Shown: positions 1 to 8,838 of the stretch, piece after piece
Position numbering within the stretch: the first letter of the stretch is position 1
Layout of the letters: every line of letters begins with the position of its first letter
Assembly: GCF_002813375.1 (NCBI RefSeq)
Contig: NZ_PHUJ01000003.1
Span: forward strand, 4,402,001 to 4,466,000
Origin: Pseudonocardia alni
Lineage (GTDB): Bacteria; Actinomycetota; Actinomycetes; Mycobacteriales; Pseudonocardiaceae
Length of the DNA: 64,000 bases
Direction of reading: 5' to 3'
Notes under the pieces: model-generated
What the model saw: only the letters and a program-made list of their open reading frames with translations
What the model was told of the DNA's origin: nothing
Databases searched by the model: none
Translations under genes and position numbers: made by a program

Positions 1-1
1 G

Positions 2-187
2 ACGTTCGGACGCCACGTCGCCCATGCCGGACCGTGCGACCTGCTGCTGGCCGTCGACCGGCTGCTCCGTGGCGGGACGGTCGTGCCCGGCGACCGCGTG
101 CTCGTGGTGAGCTTCGGGCTCGGGTTCCGCTGGACCGCCGCGGTCCTGGAGATCACCGCGCCCGTCCCCGGACGGACCGCGGCATGA
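2..187 (+). CDS. KAS III-like (FabH family) synthase, C-terminal fragment
   Basis: Only the last 61 codons are in the window; the gene begins to the left. The fragment ends in the pattern typical of the ketoacyl-synthase III C-terminus: a segment equivalent to the FabH substrate-loop helix, then GDRVLVVSFGLGFRWTAAV, which matches the final beta strand (FabH: GQLVLLEAFGGGFTWGSAL). Where FabH has the catalytic Asn in GNTSAAS, this protein reads GRHVAHAG, so the Asn appears to be replaced. That is known for acyl-transferring KAS III relatives such as PqsC and CerJ. The stop overlaps the start of the next gene by four bases (ATGA), so the two are probably translationally coupled. Family assignment is fairly good; substrate is unknown. 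Confidence 0.7.
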   Translation, partial: TFGRHVAHAGPCDLLLAVDRLLRGGTVVPGDRVLVVSFGLGFRWTAAVLEITAPVPGRTAA

Positions 188-1395
188 CCGCCCCGATCCC
201 CGAGTTCCCCCTGCCGCGTGCGGCCGGCTGCCCGTTCGACCCGCCGCCGGAGCTGCTCGGACTGCACGCGCGCGGGCCGGTCGGCCGGGTCCGCATCTGG
301 GACGGCAGCACGCCGTGGTTCGTCACCGGACACGCGCTGCAGCGCGAGCTGCTCAGCGACCCGCGGGTCAGCGCCGACCCCACCAACGACGGCTATCCGC
401 ACGTCACGGCCGGGATCAAGGCACGCCACGCCGACGCGCGCTCCTTCATCACCATGGACGATCCGGAGCACCGGCGGCTGCGCCGGATGCTGACCAGTCC
501 GTTCGCCGTACGGCGGGTCGAGGCCCTCCGGCCCACGATCCGGCGGATCGTCGACGAGCGGATCGACGCGATCCTCGACGGACCGCGTCCCGTCGACCTC
601 GTCGCGGCCTTCGCACTGCCCGTGCCGACGATGGTGATCTGCGAGCTGCTCGGGGTGCCCTACGCCGACCACGAGTTCTTCCAGCGGTCGAGCCACGTGC
701 TCATCCACCGGTACTCGACGGTGGAGCAGGTGCTCGCCGCGCAGCGGGGGCTGGTCGGGTACCTGGAGGACCTGATCGCGCGGCGGCTCACCGACCCGGC
801 CGAGGACATCCTGTCGAGGATGGCGGCCCGGCACGTCGCCACCGGTGAGCTGACCTCGTCCGAGCTGGCGTCGATGCTCCTGCTGATCCTCGTCGCCGGT
901 CACGAGACCACGGCCAACATGATCGCGCTGGGCACGCTCGCGCTGCTCGGCCACCCCGAGCAGCTCGCGGCGTTGCGCACGACCGGGGACCCGGCGCTGG
1001 TGGTGGGCGCGACCGAGGAGCTCCTGCGGTACCTGCCCATCGTGCACTCCGCGCGGCGCCGGGTGGCACTGGCCGACATCGCGCTCCCCGACGGGACCAC
1101 GATCCGCGCCGGCGACGGCATCGTGCTGCCCAACGACGTCGGCAACCGCGACCCCGAGGCCTTCCCCGACGCCGAGCGGCTCGACATCCGCCGCGACGCC
1201 CGGCACCACGTGGCGTTCGGTTTCGGCCCGCACCAGTGCCTGGGGCAGCCGCTCGTGCGGGTCGAGCTGCAGGTCGTCTACGGCACGCTCTACCGCCGCA
1301 TCCCCACCCTGCGCCTCGCCGTCGAGCCGTCCGAGGTGCGGTTCAAGCACGACGGCCTGATCTACGGCGTCCACGACCTGCCCGTCACGTGGTGA
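184..1395 (+). CDS. Cytochrome P450 (CYP105-like)
   Basis: A 403-residue haem-thiolate monooxygenase, the usual length for soluble bacterial P450s that take electrons from ferredoxin. The I-helix oxygen-activation motif AGHETT lies around residue 238, the K-helix ExxR (ELLR) around 279-282, and the haem loop FGFGPHQCLG places the cysteine ligand at about residue 352. The start is the ATG at 184, overlapping the upstream KAS III stop. The in-frame extension back to 34 is antisense-like Arg/Pro-rich sequence inside the KAS III gene and is rejected. It lies in one operon with a second P450, a methyltransferase and a Rieske oxygenase, so it probably oxidises a specialised metabolite. The motifs resemble CYP105 but the subfamily is a guess. 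Confidence 0.92.
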   Translation: MTAPIPEFPLPRAAGCPFDPPPELLGLHARGPVGRVRIWDGSTPWFVTGHALQRELLSDPRVSADPTNDGYPHVTAGIKARHADARSFITMDDPEHRRLRRMLTSPFAVRRVEALRPTIRRIVDERIDAILDGPRPVDLVAAFALPVPTMVICELLGVPYADHEFFQRSSHVLIHRYSTVEQVLAAQRGLVGYLEDLIARRLTDPAEDILSRMAARHVATGELTSSELASMLLLILVAGHETTANMIALGTLALLGHPEQLAALRTTGDPALVVGATEELLRYLPIVHSARRRVALADIALPDGTTIRAGDGIVLPNDVGNRDPEAFPDAERLDIRRDARHHVAFGFGPHQCLGQPLVRVELQVVYGTLYRRIPTLRLAVEPSEVRFKHDGLIYGVHDLPVTW

Positions 1396-1423
1396 CCGGA
1401 CCCTCCGAGACAACGAGGTGACC

Positions 1424-2779
1424 ATGCCCCGCCCCCCGTCGATCCCGCTCGCACCCGGCGCGCTGCCGGTGCTGGGCCACGCGGTACCGCTGCTGCGGGA
1501 CGCGCTCGCGTTCACCTCGTCGCTGCCCGCGCTCGGGCCGCTGGCGCGGATCCGGCTGGGCCCCTTCTCGGTCGTCATGGCCTGCGACCCGGACGTGACC
1601 CGTCAGGTCCTGCTCGACGACCGCACCTACGACAAGGAGGGCCCGGTGATCGAGCGGATCCGCGAGGTCGCCGGCAACGGCCTGTCGACCTGCCCGCACA
1701 GCAGCCACCGCCGGCAGCGGCGGTTGTGCCAGCCCTCGTTCCAGGGCGACCGGTTCCCCGGCTACGCCGAGGTGTTCGCCGCGACGGCCGAGGCGAGCAG
1801 CATCGCGTGGCACACCGGGCAGCACCTCGACGTCACCCGCGAGATGATGACGCTCACCGCCCGCGCGACCATGGAGACGATCTTCAGCGGTGAGCTGCCC
1901 GCGGACGTGGTCGACCGGAGCATCGACGACACGACGACGCTCGTGCGGGGTGTGTTCCGGCGGATGCTCACGCCGCCGCTGCTGAGCCGGCTGCCCATCC
2001 CGTTCAACCGCCGGTTCGACGAGGCCCGCGGACGACTGCTCGACGTCGTCGCGACGATCGTGGCGAACCGCCGCGCCGACCCCACCGACCACGGCGACCT
2101 CATGTCCTCGCTGCTGGGAGCGGTGGACGACGGTGAGACGCTCACCGACGCCGAGCTGGCGGATCAGGTGCTCACGTTCTTCATCGGCGGTACCGAGACC
2201 GCCGCCAACACCCTCGCCTGGGCGCTCCACCTGCTGGCCACCCACCCCGAGGTGCAGGACCAGGTCGCGGCGGAGGCGTGCGCGGCAGGAGGGGCGGAAC
2301 CGCCGCCGCTCGACGGCGTCACCGGCCGGGTCCTCACCGAGACCCTGCGGCTGTTCCCGCCCGCGTGGCTGTTCACCCGCACCCTGACGTCCGACACCGA
2401 GCTCGGCGGCGTCGCGCTGCCGAGCGGCACCGTGGTCGCCGTCAGCCCGTACCTGATCCAGCACCGAGCCGATCTCCACCCCGATCCCGATCGGTTCGAT
2501 CCCGGCCGGTGGGTCGACCGGGCTCCCGACCGCAGTGCCTACCTCCCCTTCGGCGCCGGCGCCCGCAAGTGCATCGGCGACCGGTTCGCACTGACCGAGA
2601 TGGTCGCCGCGCTGCACGCGGTCCTCCGGCGCTGGCGCGTCGAGCCGCTCTCACCGGAGCCGTTCCGGCCCGCGGTGGAGGCCACCATCACCGCACGCGG
2701 CCTGACCCTGCGGGTCGTGGCACGGGGCGCCGCACCGGCGGTCGGCGAGCCCTCGGCCGGGGCCGGGTGCCCGGCATGA
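1424..2779 (+). CDS. Cytochrome P450 (second, pentalenene-oxygenase-like)
   Basis: A 451-residue P450 unlike its neighbour. It has the short Pro-rich N-terminus and layout of class-II-like bacterial P450s related to pentalenene oxygenases. The I-helix motif is GGTETAAN around residue 255, ExxR is ETLR around 306-309, and the haem loop is FGAGARKCIG with the cysteine near residue 383. The ATG at 1424 is preferred over the in-frame GTG at 1418 because GAGGTG at 1415-1420 then serves as the ribosome site. The gene lies 28 bases after the first P450 and overlaps the methyltransferase start by four bases. Two unrelated P450s in tandem suggest two successive oxidations of one scaffold. The substrate cannot be read from sequence. 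Confidence 0.9.
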   Translation: MPRPPSIPLAPGALPVLGHAVPLLRDALAFTSSLPALGPLARIRLGPFSVVMACDPDVTRQVLLDDRTYDKEGPVIERIREVAGNGLSTCPHSSHRRQRRLCQPSFQGDRFPGYAEVFAATAEASSIAWHTGQHLDVTREMMTLTARATMETIFSGELPADVVDRSIDDTTTLVRGVFRRMLTPPLLSRLPIPFNRRFDEARGRLLDVVATIVANRRADPTDHGDLMSSLLGAVDDGETLTDAELADQVLTFFIGGTETAANTLAWALHLLATHPEVQDQVAAEACAAGGAEPPPLDGVTGRVLTETLRLFPPAWLFTRTLTSDTELGGVALPSGTVVAVSPYLIQHRADLHPDPDRFDPGRWVDRAPDRSAYLPFGAGARKCIGDRFALTEMVAALHAVLRRWRVEPLSPEPFRPAVEATITARGLTLRVVARGAAPAVGEPSAGAGCPA

Positions 2780-3561
2780 CGGCGGGCTACGGAGCGGGTC
2801 ACCTCGACCACGACGAGCCGCTGGAGCTGCGCAGACTCCGGGCCCACGAGGAGTTCGCCGACGCAGGTTCCCGACGGGCCCTCGACGGACTGGACCCGGT
2901 GCCCGGCTGGCGGTGCCTGGAGCTCGGCGGGGGAACCGGGTCGGTCGGGCGCTGGCTGGCCCAGCGCTGTGCGCCGGGTGAGGTGGTGGTCACCGATCTC
3001 GACACCACCCTGCTCCCGACCGACGTCGCGAACCTGACGCCGTTGCGGCACGACGTCCTGTACGACGACTTCCCGGCCGCCTCGTTCGACCTCGTGCACG
3101 CCCGCGCCCTGCTGGAGCACCTGCCCGACCGGGCCGCCGCGCTGGCCAGGATGGTGGGGTGGACCGCGCCGGGCGGGTGGGTCTGCGTCGACGCCACGCT
3201 CCGCATCACCCCGCCCGGCGGCAGCCGCACCGCCTTCCACCGCTGCCTGGAGGGGCTCTCCCGGCTCGCGTCCGGCCGGATGGGCGCCGACATCGGGTGG
3301 GCCACCGGCCTGCCGCTGATGCTCGCCGAAGCCGGGCTGGTGGAGGTCGGCGTGCTCTGCACCCCGGGCGTCGTGGGGTCGACCGGAAACGCCACCGGCC
3401 TCGTCCGTGTCTCGCTGGAGCAGTTCGGCCCGCTGCTGCGCGAGCACGATCTCGTCTCCGACGACGACATCTCCGGCTGCCTCGCCCTGCTCGACGACCC
3501 CGGGCATGCCGACCTGCCGTTCCTGCTGATCTCCGCCTGGGGCCGGCGGCCCCGCCCGTGA
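2776..3561 (+). CDS. SAM-dependent methyltransferase (class I)
   Basis: A 261-residue protein. The SAM-binding motif I is LELGGGTGSVG around residue 47. The acidic end of strand beta2 (VVTDLD) follows, then the motif FDLVHARALLEHLPD typical of Methyltransf_11/25 folds. It starts at the ATG that overlaps the upstream P450 stop (ATGA) and is followed after 28 bases by the Rieske gene. It probably methylates an O or N atom of the cluster's product. The family predicts a Rossmann-fold methyltransferase but not the acceptor. A respiratory-quinone methylase role is less likely given the P450 context. Confidence 0.88.
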   Translation: MTAGYGAGHLDHDEPLELRRLRAHEEFADAGSRRALDGLDPVPGWRCLELGGGTGSVGRWLAQRCAPGEVVVTDLDTTLLPTDVANLTPLRHDVLYDDFPAASFDLVHARALLEHLPDRAAALARMVGWTAPGGWVCVDATLRITPPGGSRTAFHRCLEGLSRLASGRMGADIGWATGLPLMLAEAGLVEVGVLCTPGVVGSTGNATGLVRVSLEQFGPLLREHDLVSDDDISGCLALLDDPGHADLPFLLISAWGRRPRP

Positions 3562-3589
3562 GCACCCCCACCACCACGGAGGACCTGCG

Positions 3590-4645
3590 ATGTCCGGTGT
3601 CACCCGCTACGTCCACGACGACTCCGGTCCCGCCCGCGCGGATGCGCTGACCGCGACCGCGCTGCCCTATCCCGACGGCTGGTTCTGCCTCGCCTTCTCC
3701 GACGAGCTCCCGCCCGGTGGCGTCCTCACCCGCACGCTGATGGGGGAGGAGGTGGTGCTCTACCGCACCCGCGGGGGAGTGCTGCGGGCCGTGCGGCCCT
3801 ACTGCCCGCACCTGGGAGCACATCTGGGGGCGGGCGGCGCGGTCGAGGGCGAGAACATCGTCTGTCCGTTCCACCGGTTCGCCTTCGACCCGAGCGGTAC
3901 CTGCGTGGCGACCGGCTACGGGCTGCAGCCGCCGAAGGCCGCGCTGACCCGGTACGACGTGTGCGAGGTGAACAGCTCCGTCTACGTGTGGCGGCATGCG
4001 CTGGGAGAGCCGCCGACCTGGGAGGTGCCCGCCCTGCACGGCCCGCGGCCCAGCGTCTTCCGGCACACCACGGTCGACCTCGCGGGCCATCCGCAGATGA
4101 TCGTCGAGAACGCGTTCGACTTCGGGCACCTCACCCAGCTGCACGGCCTGAGCGGGCTCACCATCGACGCCGATCCGGTGATCGGGGAGCCCACCTGCAC
4201 GATCCCGGTGACCGCGGGAGGGCGGGCGTTGGTCCCCAGCGCGTCCTACGAGCTGACCGTCGTCGGGCTCTCGACGTTGGCGGCGGTGGCGAGGCTCGGC
4301 CCGCTCGGCGAGATGTACGTCCTGCTGCACGCGACCCCCACGGCGCCGGGCAGGCTCCACCTGCGCCTGGGCGCCACCGTGGCGCTGGAGAAGGTCCCGT
4401 TCGTGCCCGACGTCCTGGGCCGGCTGATCACCGACCCGCTCTCGCAGCTGTTCAGCCGCCTGGCGCACCACATCACCCTCCGGGACGCCGCTCCGGACTT
4501 CCCGGTGTGGAACCACCAGATCTACGTCGAGCATCCGAAGCTGGCGCCGGGTGATGGGCCCGTCGGCCGCTACCGGCGGTGGGCCCGGCAGTTCTACTCC
4601 GAGCCGGTCTCCGGGAACGTCCGGCAGGACCCGGACCGGCCCTGA
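3590..4645 (+). CDS. Rieske non-haem iron oxygenase (KshA/RedG-like alpha subunit)
   Basis: A 351-residue oxygenase. The Rieske [2Fe-2S] ligands are visible as CPHLGAH around residues 72-78 and CPFH around 94-97. The mononuclear iron site follows the NxxDxxHxxxxH pattern (ENAFDFGHLTQLH) around residues 174-185. Length and layout fit the single-component oxygenases related to 3-ketosteroid 9-alpha-hydroxylase KshA and to RedG-type biosynthetic oxygenases, rather than alpha-beta ring-hydroxylating dioxygenases. No beta subunit, ferredoxin or reductase gene is adjacent. The start has a good GGAGG site 7 bases upstream. It is the last gene of the biosynthetic operon; in such clusters these enzymes often hydroxylate, desaturate or cyclise. 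The substrate is unknown. Confidence 0.9.
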   Translation: MSGVTRYVHDDSGPARADALTATALPYPDGWFCLAFSDELPPGGVLTRTLMGEEVVLYRTRGGVLRAVRPYCPHLGAHLGAGGAVEGENIVCPFHRFAFDPSGTCVATGYGLQPPKAALTRYDVCEVNSSVYVWRHALGEPPTWEVPALHGPRPSVFRHTTVDLAGHPQMIVENAFDFGHLTQLHGLSGLTIDADPVIGEPTCTIPVTAGGRALVPSASYELTVVGLSTLAAVARLGPLGEMYVLLHATPTAPGRLHLRLGATVALEKVPFVPDVLGRLITDPLSQLFSRLAHHITLRDAAPDFPVWNHQIYVEHPKLAPGDGPVGRYRRWARQFYSEPVSGNVRQDPDRP

Positions 4646-4713
4646 CCGCCATCGATATGATATAGATCACTCCTGCTGTCGGTCGCACCGGCGCTGCGCC
4701 CGTCGGCGAACCG

Positions 4714-4731
4714 GCCCACCTCCTCGTGGGC
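4714..4731 (+). terminator. Hairpin downstream of the biosynthetic operon
   Basis: GCCCAC and GTGGGC form a 6-bp stem around a CTCCTC loop, about 70 bases after the Rieske stop. No T-run follows, as is common for high-G+C actinobacterial terminators. The rest of 4646-4907 shows only an AT-rich patch (near 4655-4672) that could hold a promoter for pntA. Confidence 0.45.
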
Positions 4732-4907
4732 GGAACCGCCGACGGTGCCGCCGCGTCGGGCTCATACCGCCGCGCCTGCCCGTACGAAGGGGTCGGATCC
4801 CGGCCTGTGACGCAGTCGTGACTGCACACGCCCGGTTCCGGCATTACCTTCCGAAAGGCCCGCGACCAGCGTGAGCGACGAAGCGCGCGCGAGATCGAGG
4901 AGAGTGC

Positions 4908-6467
4908 ATGAGCGACAGCCCTGACCCGTCGGGACCGGCGATGCGGATAGGCGTGGCCGCGGAGGCGGAGCCCGAGACCCGCGTGGCGATGAGCCCCGAG
5001 ACGGTCGCGAAGGTCGTCGGCCTCGGTTACGCCGTCACGGTCGAGTCCGGGGCGGGTGCCCGTGCCGGGTTCACCGACGAGGCGTACGCCGAGGCCGGTG
5101 CCGACGTCGTCGACGGTCCCGTCTGGGACACCGACATCGTGGTGCGGATCAACGCCCCGCAGCCCGACGAGATCGGCAAGCTGCGCGAGGGGTCCGTGCT
5201 GATCGCCATGCTCGCGCCGCGCTTCGAGGCCGAGCGGACCGAGGCGCTCACCGCCCAGGGCGTCACCGCACTGTCGATGGACGCGGTGCCGCGGATCTCG
5301 CGGGCCCAGTCGATGGACGTGCTGTCGTCGATGGCCAACATCGCGGGCTACCGGGCGGTGATCGAGGCGGCCCACGTGTTCGGCCGGTTCTTCACCGGTC
5401 AGGTCACCGCGGCGGGCAAGGTCCCGCCGGCGAAGGTGCTCGTGGCCGGGGCGGGCGTCGCCGGGCTCGCCGCCATCGCCGCGGCCAACAGCCTGGGCGC
5501 GGTCGTGCGGGCCACCGACCCGCGCTCCGAGGTCGCCGACCAGGTGCGGTCGCTCGGCGGCGAGTACCTGGCGGTCGAGGTCGAGCAGGAGGCCTCCACC
5601 GACGGCTACGCCAAGGCCACCTCGGCGGACTACGACAAGCGCGCGGCCGAGATCTACTCCGAGCAGGCCGCGGACTGCGACATCATCATCACCACCGCGC
5701 TGATCCCGGGGCGCCCCGCGCCGAAGCTGATCACCGCCGCGGACGTGGCGTCCATGCGCCCGGGCAGCGTGGTCGTCGACATGGCGGCCTCGCAGGGCGG
5801 CAACGTCGAGGGCTCGGTGGCCGGCGAGGTCGTCGTGACCGACCACGGCGTGACGGTCGTCGGCTACACCGACCTGGCCGCCCGGCTGCCCGCGCAGGCC
5901 TCGCAGCTCTACGGCACGAACGTGCTCAACCTGCTCAAGCTCATGACCCCGGAGAAGGACGGGCGGCTCGCGCTCGACCTCGACGACACGGTGGTCCGCG
6001 GCATCACCACCGCGCACGCGGGGGAGACGCTCTGGCCGCCGCCCGAGGTCACGGTGAGCGCGGCGCCCGCCGCCCAGCCGGCCGAGGAGCCGAAGGAGAA
6101 GGAGCCGGAGAAGCCGCGTTCCCCGTACGCGGGTCTCGCCGCCGGGATCGTCGGCGCGCTGGCGCTGTTCGCGGTCACGGCTCTGGCTCCGGCCGAGCTC
6201 GCCGGGCACCTCACGGTGTTCGTGCTGGCGATCGTCATCGGCTTCTACGTCATCGGCAACGTGCACCACGCGCTGCACACGCCGCTGATGTCGGTCACGA
6301 ACGCGATCTCCGGCATCATCGTCGTCGGCGCGATCCTGCAGATCGGCACCGGCGGCGACGCCCTGGTCATCGGGCTCGCCGCGGTCGCGGTGCTGCTCGC
6401 CGCCATCAACATCGTCGGTGGCTTCGCGGTGACCCGCCGCATGCTGCAGATGTTCACGAGGAGCTGA
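4908..6467 (+). CDS. pntA: NAD(P) transhydrogenase subunit alpha (PntA)
   Basis: A 519-residue subunit of the proton-translocating transhydrogenase, which couples the proton gradient to hydride transfer between NADH and NADP+. Residues 1-370 form the NAD-binding domain I, with the Rossmann loop VAGAGVAGLAAI around 179. A charged Pro/Glu/Lys linker follows (about 390-405), then four predicted membrane helices to the C-terminus. In many actinobacteria these two parts are separate genes (pntAA, pntAB); here they are one, as in E. coli. GAGGAG precedes the ATG. pntB follows after three bases. Confidence 0.95.
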   Translation: MSDSPDPSGPAMRIGVAAEAEPETRVAMSPETVAKVVGLGYAVTVESGAGARAGFTDEAYAEAGADVVDGPVWDTDIVVRINAPQPDEIGKLREGSVLIAMLAPRFEAERTEALTAQGVTALSMDAVPRISRAQSMDVLSSMANIAGYRAVIEAAHVFGRFFTGQVTAAGKVPPAKVLVAGAGVAGLAAIAAANSLGAVVRATDPRSEVADQVRSLGGEYLAVEVEQEASTDGYAKATSADYDKRAAEIYSEQAADCDIIITTALIPGRPAPKLITAADVASMRPGSVVVDMAASQGGNVEGSVAGEVVVTDHGVTVVGYTDLAARLPAQASQLYGTNVLNLLKLMTPEKDGRLALDLDDTVVRGITTAHAGETLWPPPEVTVSAAPAAQPAEEPKEKEPEKPRSPYAGLAAGIVGALALFAVTALAPAELAGHLTVFVLAIVIGFYVIGNVHHALHTPLMSVTNAISGIIVVGAILQIGTGGDALVIGLAAVAVLLAAINIVGGFAVTRRMLQMFTRS

Positions 6468-6470
6468 GCC

Positions 6471-7880
6471 GTGCAGACGTGGACCACTGCGGCGTACCTG
6501 ATCGCCGCGATCCTGTTCGTGATCAGCCTCGCGGGGCTGTCGCGGCACGAGACCGCCAAGTCCGGGGTGCTGTTCGGCATCGCCGGCATGACGATCGCGC
6601 TGGTCGCCACGGCCGTCGTCGCGCTCGGCCAGGCGTCCGGGCTGGGCGTCGCCCTGCTGCTGGTCGCCGTCGTCGTCGGCGGGGCGATCGGGCTCTGGCG
6701 GGCCCGCGTCGTCGAGATGACGGGGATGCCCGAGCTCATCGCGCTCATGCACAGCTTCGTCGGCCTCGCCGCGGTGCTGGTCGGCTGGAACGGCTTCCTG
6801 GAGGTCGAGTCCGGTCACCTACAGCTCGAGGGCTCGCTGCTGGGCATCCACCACGCCGAGGTCGCCGTCGGCGTCTTCATCGGCGCGGTGACCTTCACCG
6901 GCTCGGTGGTCGCCTACCTGAAGCTGTCGGCGAAGATCAAGTCGGCGCCGCTGATGCTGCCCGGCAAGAATGTCCTCAACCTCGGCGCGCTCGTGGCGTT
7001 CGCGGTGCTGACGGTCGTCTTCGTCATCTCGCCGCAGATGTGGATCCTGGCCGTGCTCACGGTGCTGGCACTGCTGCTCGGCCTGCACCTGGTCGCCTCG
7101 ATCGGCGGCGGTGACATGCCGGTCGTGGTGTCGATGCTGAACTCGTACTCCGGCTGGGCCGCCGCGGCGGCAGGCTTCCTGCTCGGCAACGACCTGCTGA
7201 TCATCACCGGTGCGCTGGTCGGCTCCTCCGGTGCCTACCTGTCCTACATCATGTGCAAGGCGATGAACCGCTCGTTCGTCTCGGTCATCGCGGGCGGGTT
7301 CGGTGCCACCTCCTCGGCGGCCGCCGCCGTCGAGGGCGAGCACCGCGAGGTCGACGCCGAGGGGGTCGCCGAGCTGCTCGCGAACGCCGACAGCGTCGTC
7401 ATCACCCCCGGCTACGGCATGGCCGTCGCCCAGGCGCAGTACCCGGTCGCGGAGCTGACCCGCTCACTGCGCGACGCCGGCGTGAACGTGCGCTTCGGCG
7501 TCCACCCGGTCGCGGGGCGGCTCCCCGGGCACATGAACGTGCTCCTCGCCGAGGCCCAGGTGCCCTACGACATCGTCCTGGAGATGGACGAGATCAACGA
7601 CGATCTCGCCGAGACCGACGTCGTGCTGGTCATCGGCGCCAACGACACGGTCAACCCGGCCGCGTCGGAGGACCCGGGCTCGCCGATCGCCGGGATGCCG
7701 GTGCTGCGGGTGTGGGACGCCAAGGACGTGATCGTGTTCAAGCGGTCGATGGCCACCGGCTACGCGGGAGTGCAGAACCCGCTGTTCTTCCGGGACAACA
7801 CCCAGATGCTGTTCGGCGACGCCAAGGAGCGCGTGCAGGACATCCTGTCCTCGATCAAGAGCCTCACGAAGGCGGGCTGA
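6471..7880 (+). CDS. pntB: NAD(P) transhydrogenase subunit beta (PntB)
   Basis: A 469-residue partner of PntA. The N-terminal part (to about residue 265) is a bundle of hydrophobic helices forming the proton channel. The C-terminal part is the NADP-binding domain III, recognisable by VVITPGYGMAVAQAQ, the FGVHPVAGRLPGHMN segment and VLVIGANDTVNPAA. The GTG start is preceded by AGGAGC overlapping the end of pntA, so the two subunits are co-translated. The enzyme's usual role is supplying NADPH, which would suit an oxygenase-rich strain. Confidence 0.95.
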   Translation: MQTWTTAAYLIAAILFVISLAGLSRHETAKSGVLFGIAGMTIALVATAVVALGQASGLGVALLLVAVVVGGAIGLWRARVVEMTGMPELIALMHSFVGLAAVLVGWNGFLEVESGHLQLEGSLLGIHHAEVAVGVFIGAVTFTGSVVAYLKLSAKIKSAPLMLPGKNVLNLGALVAFAVLTVVFVISPQMWILAVLTVLALLLGLHLVASIGGGDMPVVVSMLNSYSGWAAAAAGFLLGNDLLIITGALVGSSGAYLSYIMCKAMNRSFVSVIAGGFGATSSAAAAVEGEHREVDAEGVAELLANADSVVITPGYGMAVAQAQYPVAELTRSLRDAGVNVRFGVHPVAGRLPGHMNVLLAEAQVPYDIVLEMDEINDDLAETDVVLVIGANDTVNPAASEDPGSPIAGMPVLRVWDAKDVIVFKRSMATGYAGVQNPLFFRDNTQMLFGDAKERVQDILSSIKSLTKAG

Positions 7881-7974
7881 CCGGCGGGCGACTTCACCCG
7901 GGCGGGGCGCAGGTGTTACCGAGCCGACTCCTGCGCTCCGCTTGCCCGGAACGTCCGGTGGGCACTCTGTGTCC

Positions 7975-8124
7975 ATGAGTGAGAGCAGCACGCAGCACGC
8001 GAACACGACCTGGCCCCACCCCGAGAGCGAGCAGGCCCGCCACGACGGGCGCTACACCCCGGTCGCCCGTGCCGGGCACCGCGGACACCGGTCCGACGAC
8101 CCGTCCACCTCCATGCGGGACTGA
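7975..8124 (+). CDS. Small hydrophilic hypothetical protein
   Basis: A 49-codon reading frame from ATG, rich in His, Ser, Arg and charged residues, beginning MSESSTQHAN. I recognise no family. No convincing ribosome site precedes it, and it lies in the 370-base space between pntB and the anti-sigma gene. That space otherwise holds only the hairpin near 8230. It may not be translated. Confidence 0.3.
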   Translation: MSESSTQHANTTWPHPESEQARHDGRYTPVARAGHRGHRSDDPSTSMRD

Positions 8125-8229
8125 CCACCGCACCACCACGCCCGGTCCGCAGCCGGATCGGGCCCGATGAGAACCGGTCGCCGTCACCCGCCCTCGGGCG
8201 TGGGGTGCGGCGACCCTGTCGTTGCAGGG

Positions 8230-8247
8230 GTCCCCGAGCGCGGGGAC
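8230..8247 (-). terminator. Hairpin downstream of the anti-sigma gene
   Basis: GTCCCC and GGGGAC form a stem around GAGCGC, starting 3 bases beyond the minus-strand stop. A second partial pairing overlaps just beyond it (ACCCTG with CAGGGGT, about 8213-8232). Confidence 0.5.
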
Positions 8248-8250
8248 GGG

Positions 8251-8682
8251 TCAGGACGCCGGGATGCAGAGCCCCGGACAGCGGCCGATCCGGCCCTGGA
8301 ACGAGACGGTGGTCCCGTCGGGACCCGGCTCCACCCGTACGTCCTCCGCGACCGCCTCGATCATCCCGATACCCCGTCCGCGGTGGCCTGGGTCGGTGGG
8401 CGGGTCGCGCCAGCGGCCGCGGTCGCTGACCTCCATCCGCACCAGGTACCCCTCGGCGTCCCCGCGCAGCAGAACCGTCGCGGCCCCGCCCGAGCCCGTG
8501 GCCCCGTAGGCGTGCTCGATGCTGTTGGACACGGCCTCGTTCACCGCGAGGACGAGATCCTGCACGGTCGGGCACTGTTCGTCGGTCCCGCACAGCGACG
8601 CGAGCCACCTCCCGGTCTCCCGGCGGGAGCGACCTGCCGACCCGGGTTCGACGGGCAGCTCGACACACAGAGTCGGGGACAT
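8251..8682 (-). CDS. Anti-sigma factor kinase (RsbW-like HATPase)
   Basis: A 143-residue GHKL-fold protein of the RsbW/SpoIIAB type, which binds a SigB/SigF-class sigma factor and phosphorylates an anti-anti-sigma factor. The N box is AVNEAVSNSIEHAY around residues 46-59, the G1 region is EVSDRGRWRD near 88, and the glycine-rich lid is HRGRGIGMI around 101. It is divergent from a SigB/SigF-type gene 157 bases away, its likely target. No STAS-domain anti-anti-sigma gene is beside it. The ATG at 8682 is the natural start. Confidence 0.88.
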   Translation of the reverse strand: MSPTLCVELPVEPGSAGRSRRETGRWLASLCGTDEQCPTVQDLVLAVNEAVSNSIEHAYGATGSGGAATVLLRGDAEGYLVRMEVSDRGRWRDPPTDPGHRGRGIGMIEAVAEDVRVEPGPDGTTVSFQGRIGRCPGLCIPAS

Positions 8683-8838
8683 GGCAGAGCAGTACCCATC
8701 AGGTCGCCGTGCAACTCATCGGAGTGACCGTCGATCGACAGCCGACCAGGTCACGCGACGTTCGACGTGCGGGCCCGCGCCACCCGGCCTACCGTCGGTC
8801 GGTGATGGCAGTCGATCATCGCCGGCCGCGGAGACGGC

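Noticed and set aside
34..183. N-terminal extension of the first P450
   Set aside because: It overlaps the KAS III 3' end in another frame and is Arg/Pro-rich; the ATG at 184 with ATGA overlap gives a normal P450 length.
4473..6818. A 781-codon minus-strand frame opposite pntA
   Set aside because: Antisense to a certain gene (pntA), with Asp/Arg/His-rich composition typical of complement frames and no domain.
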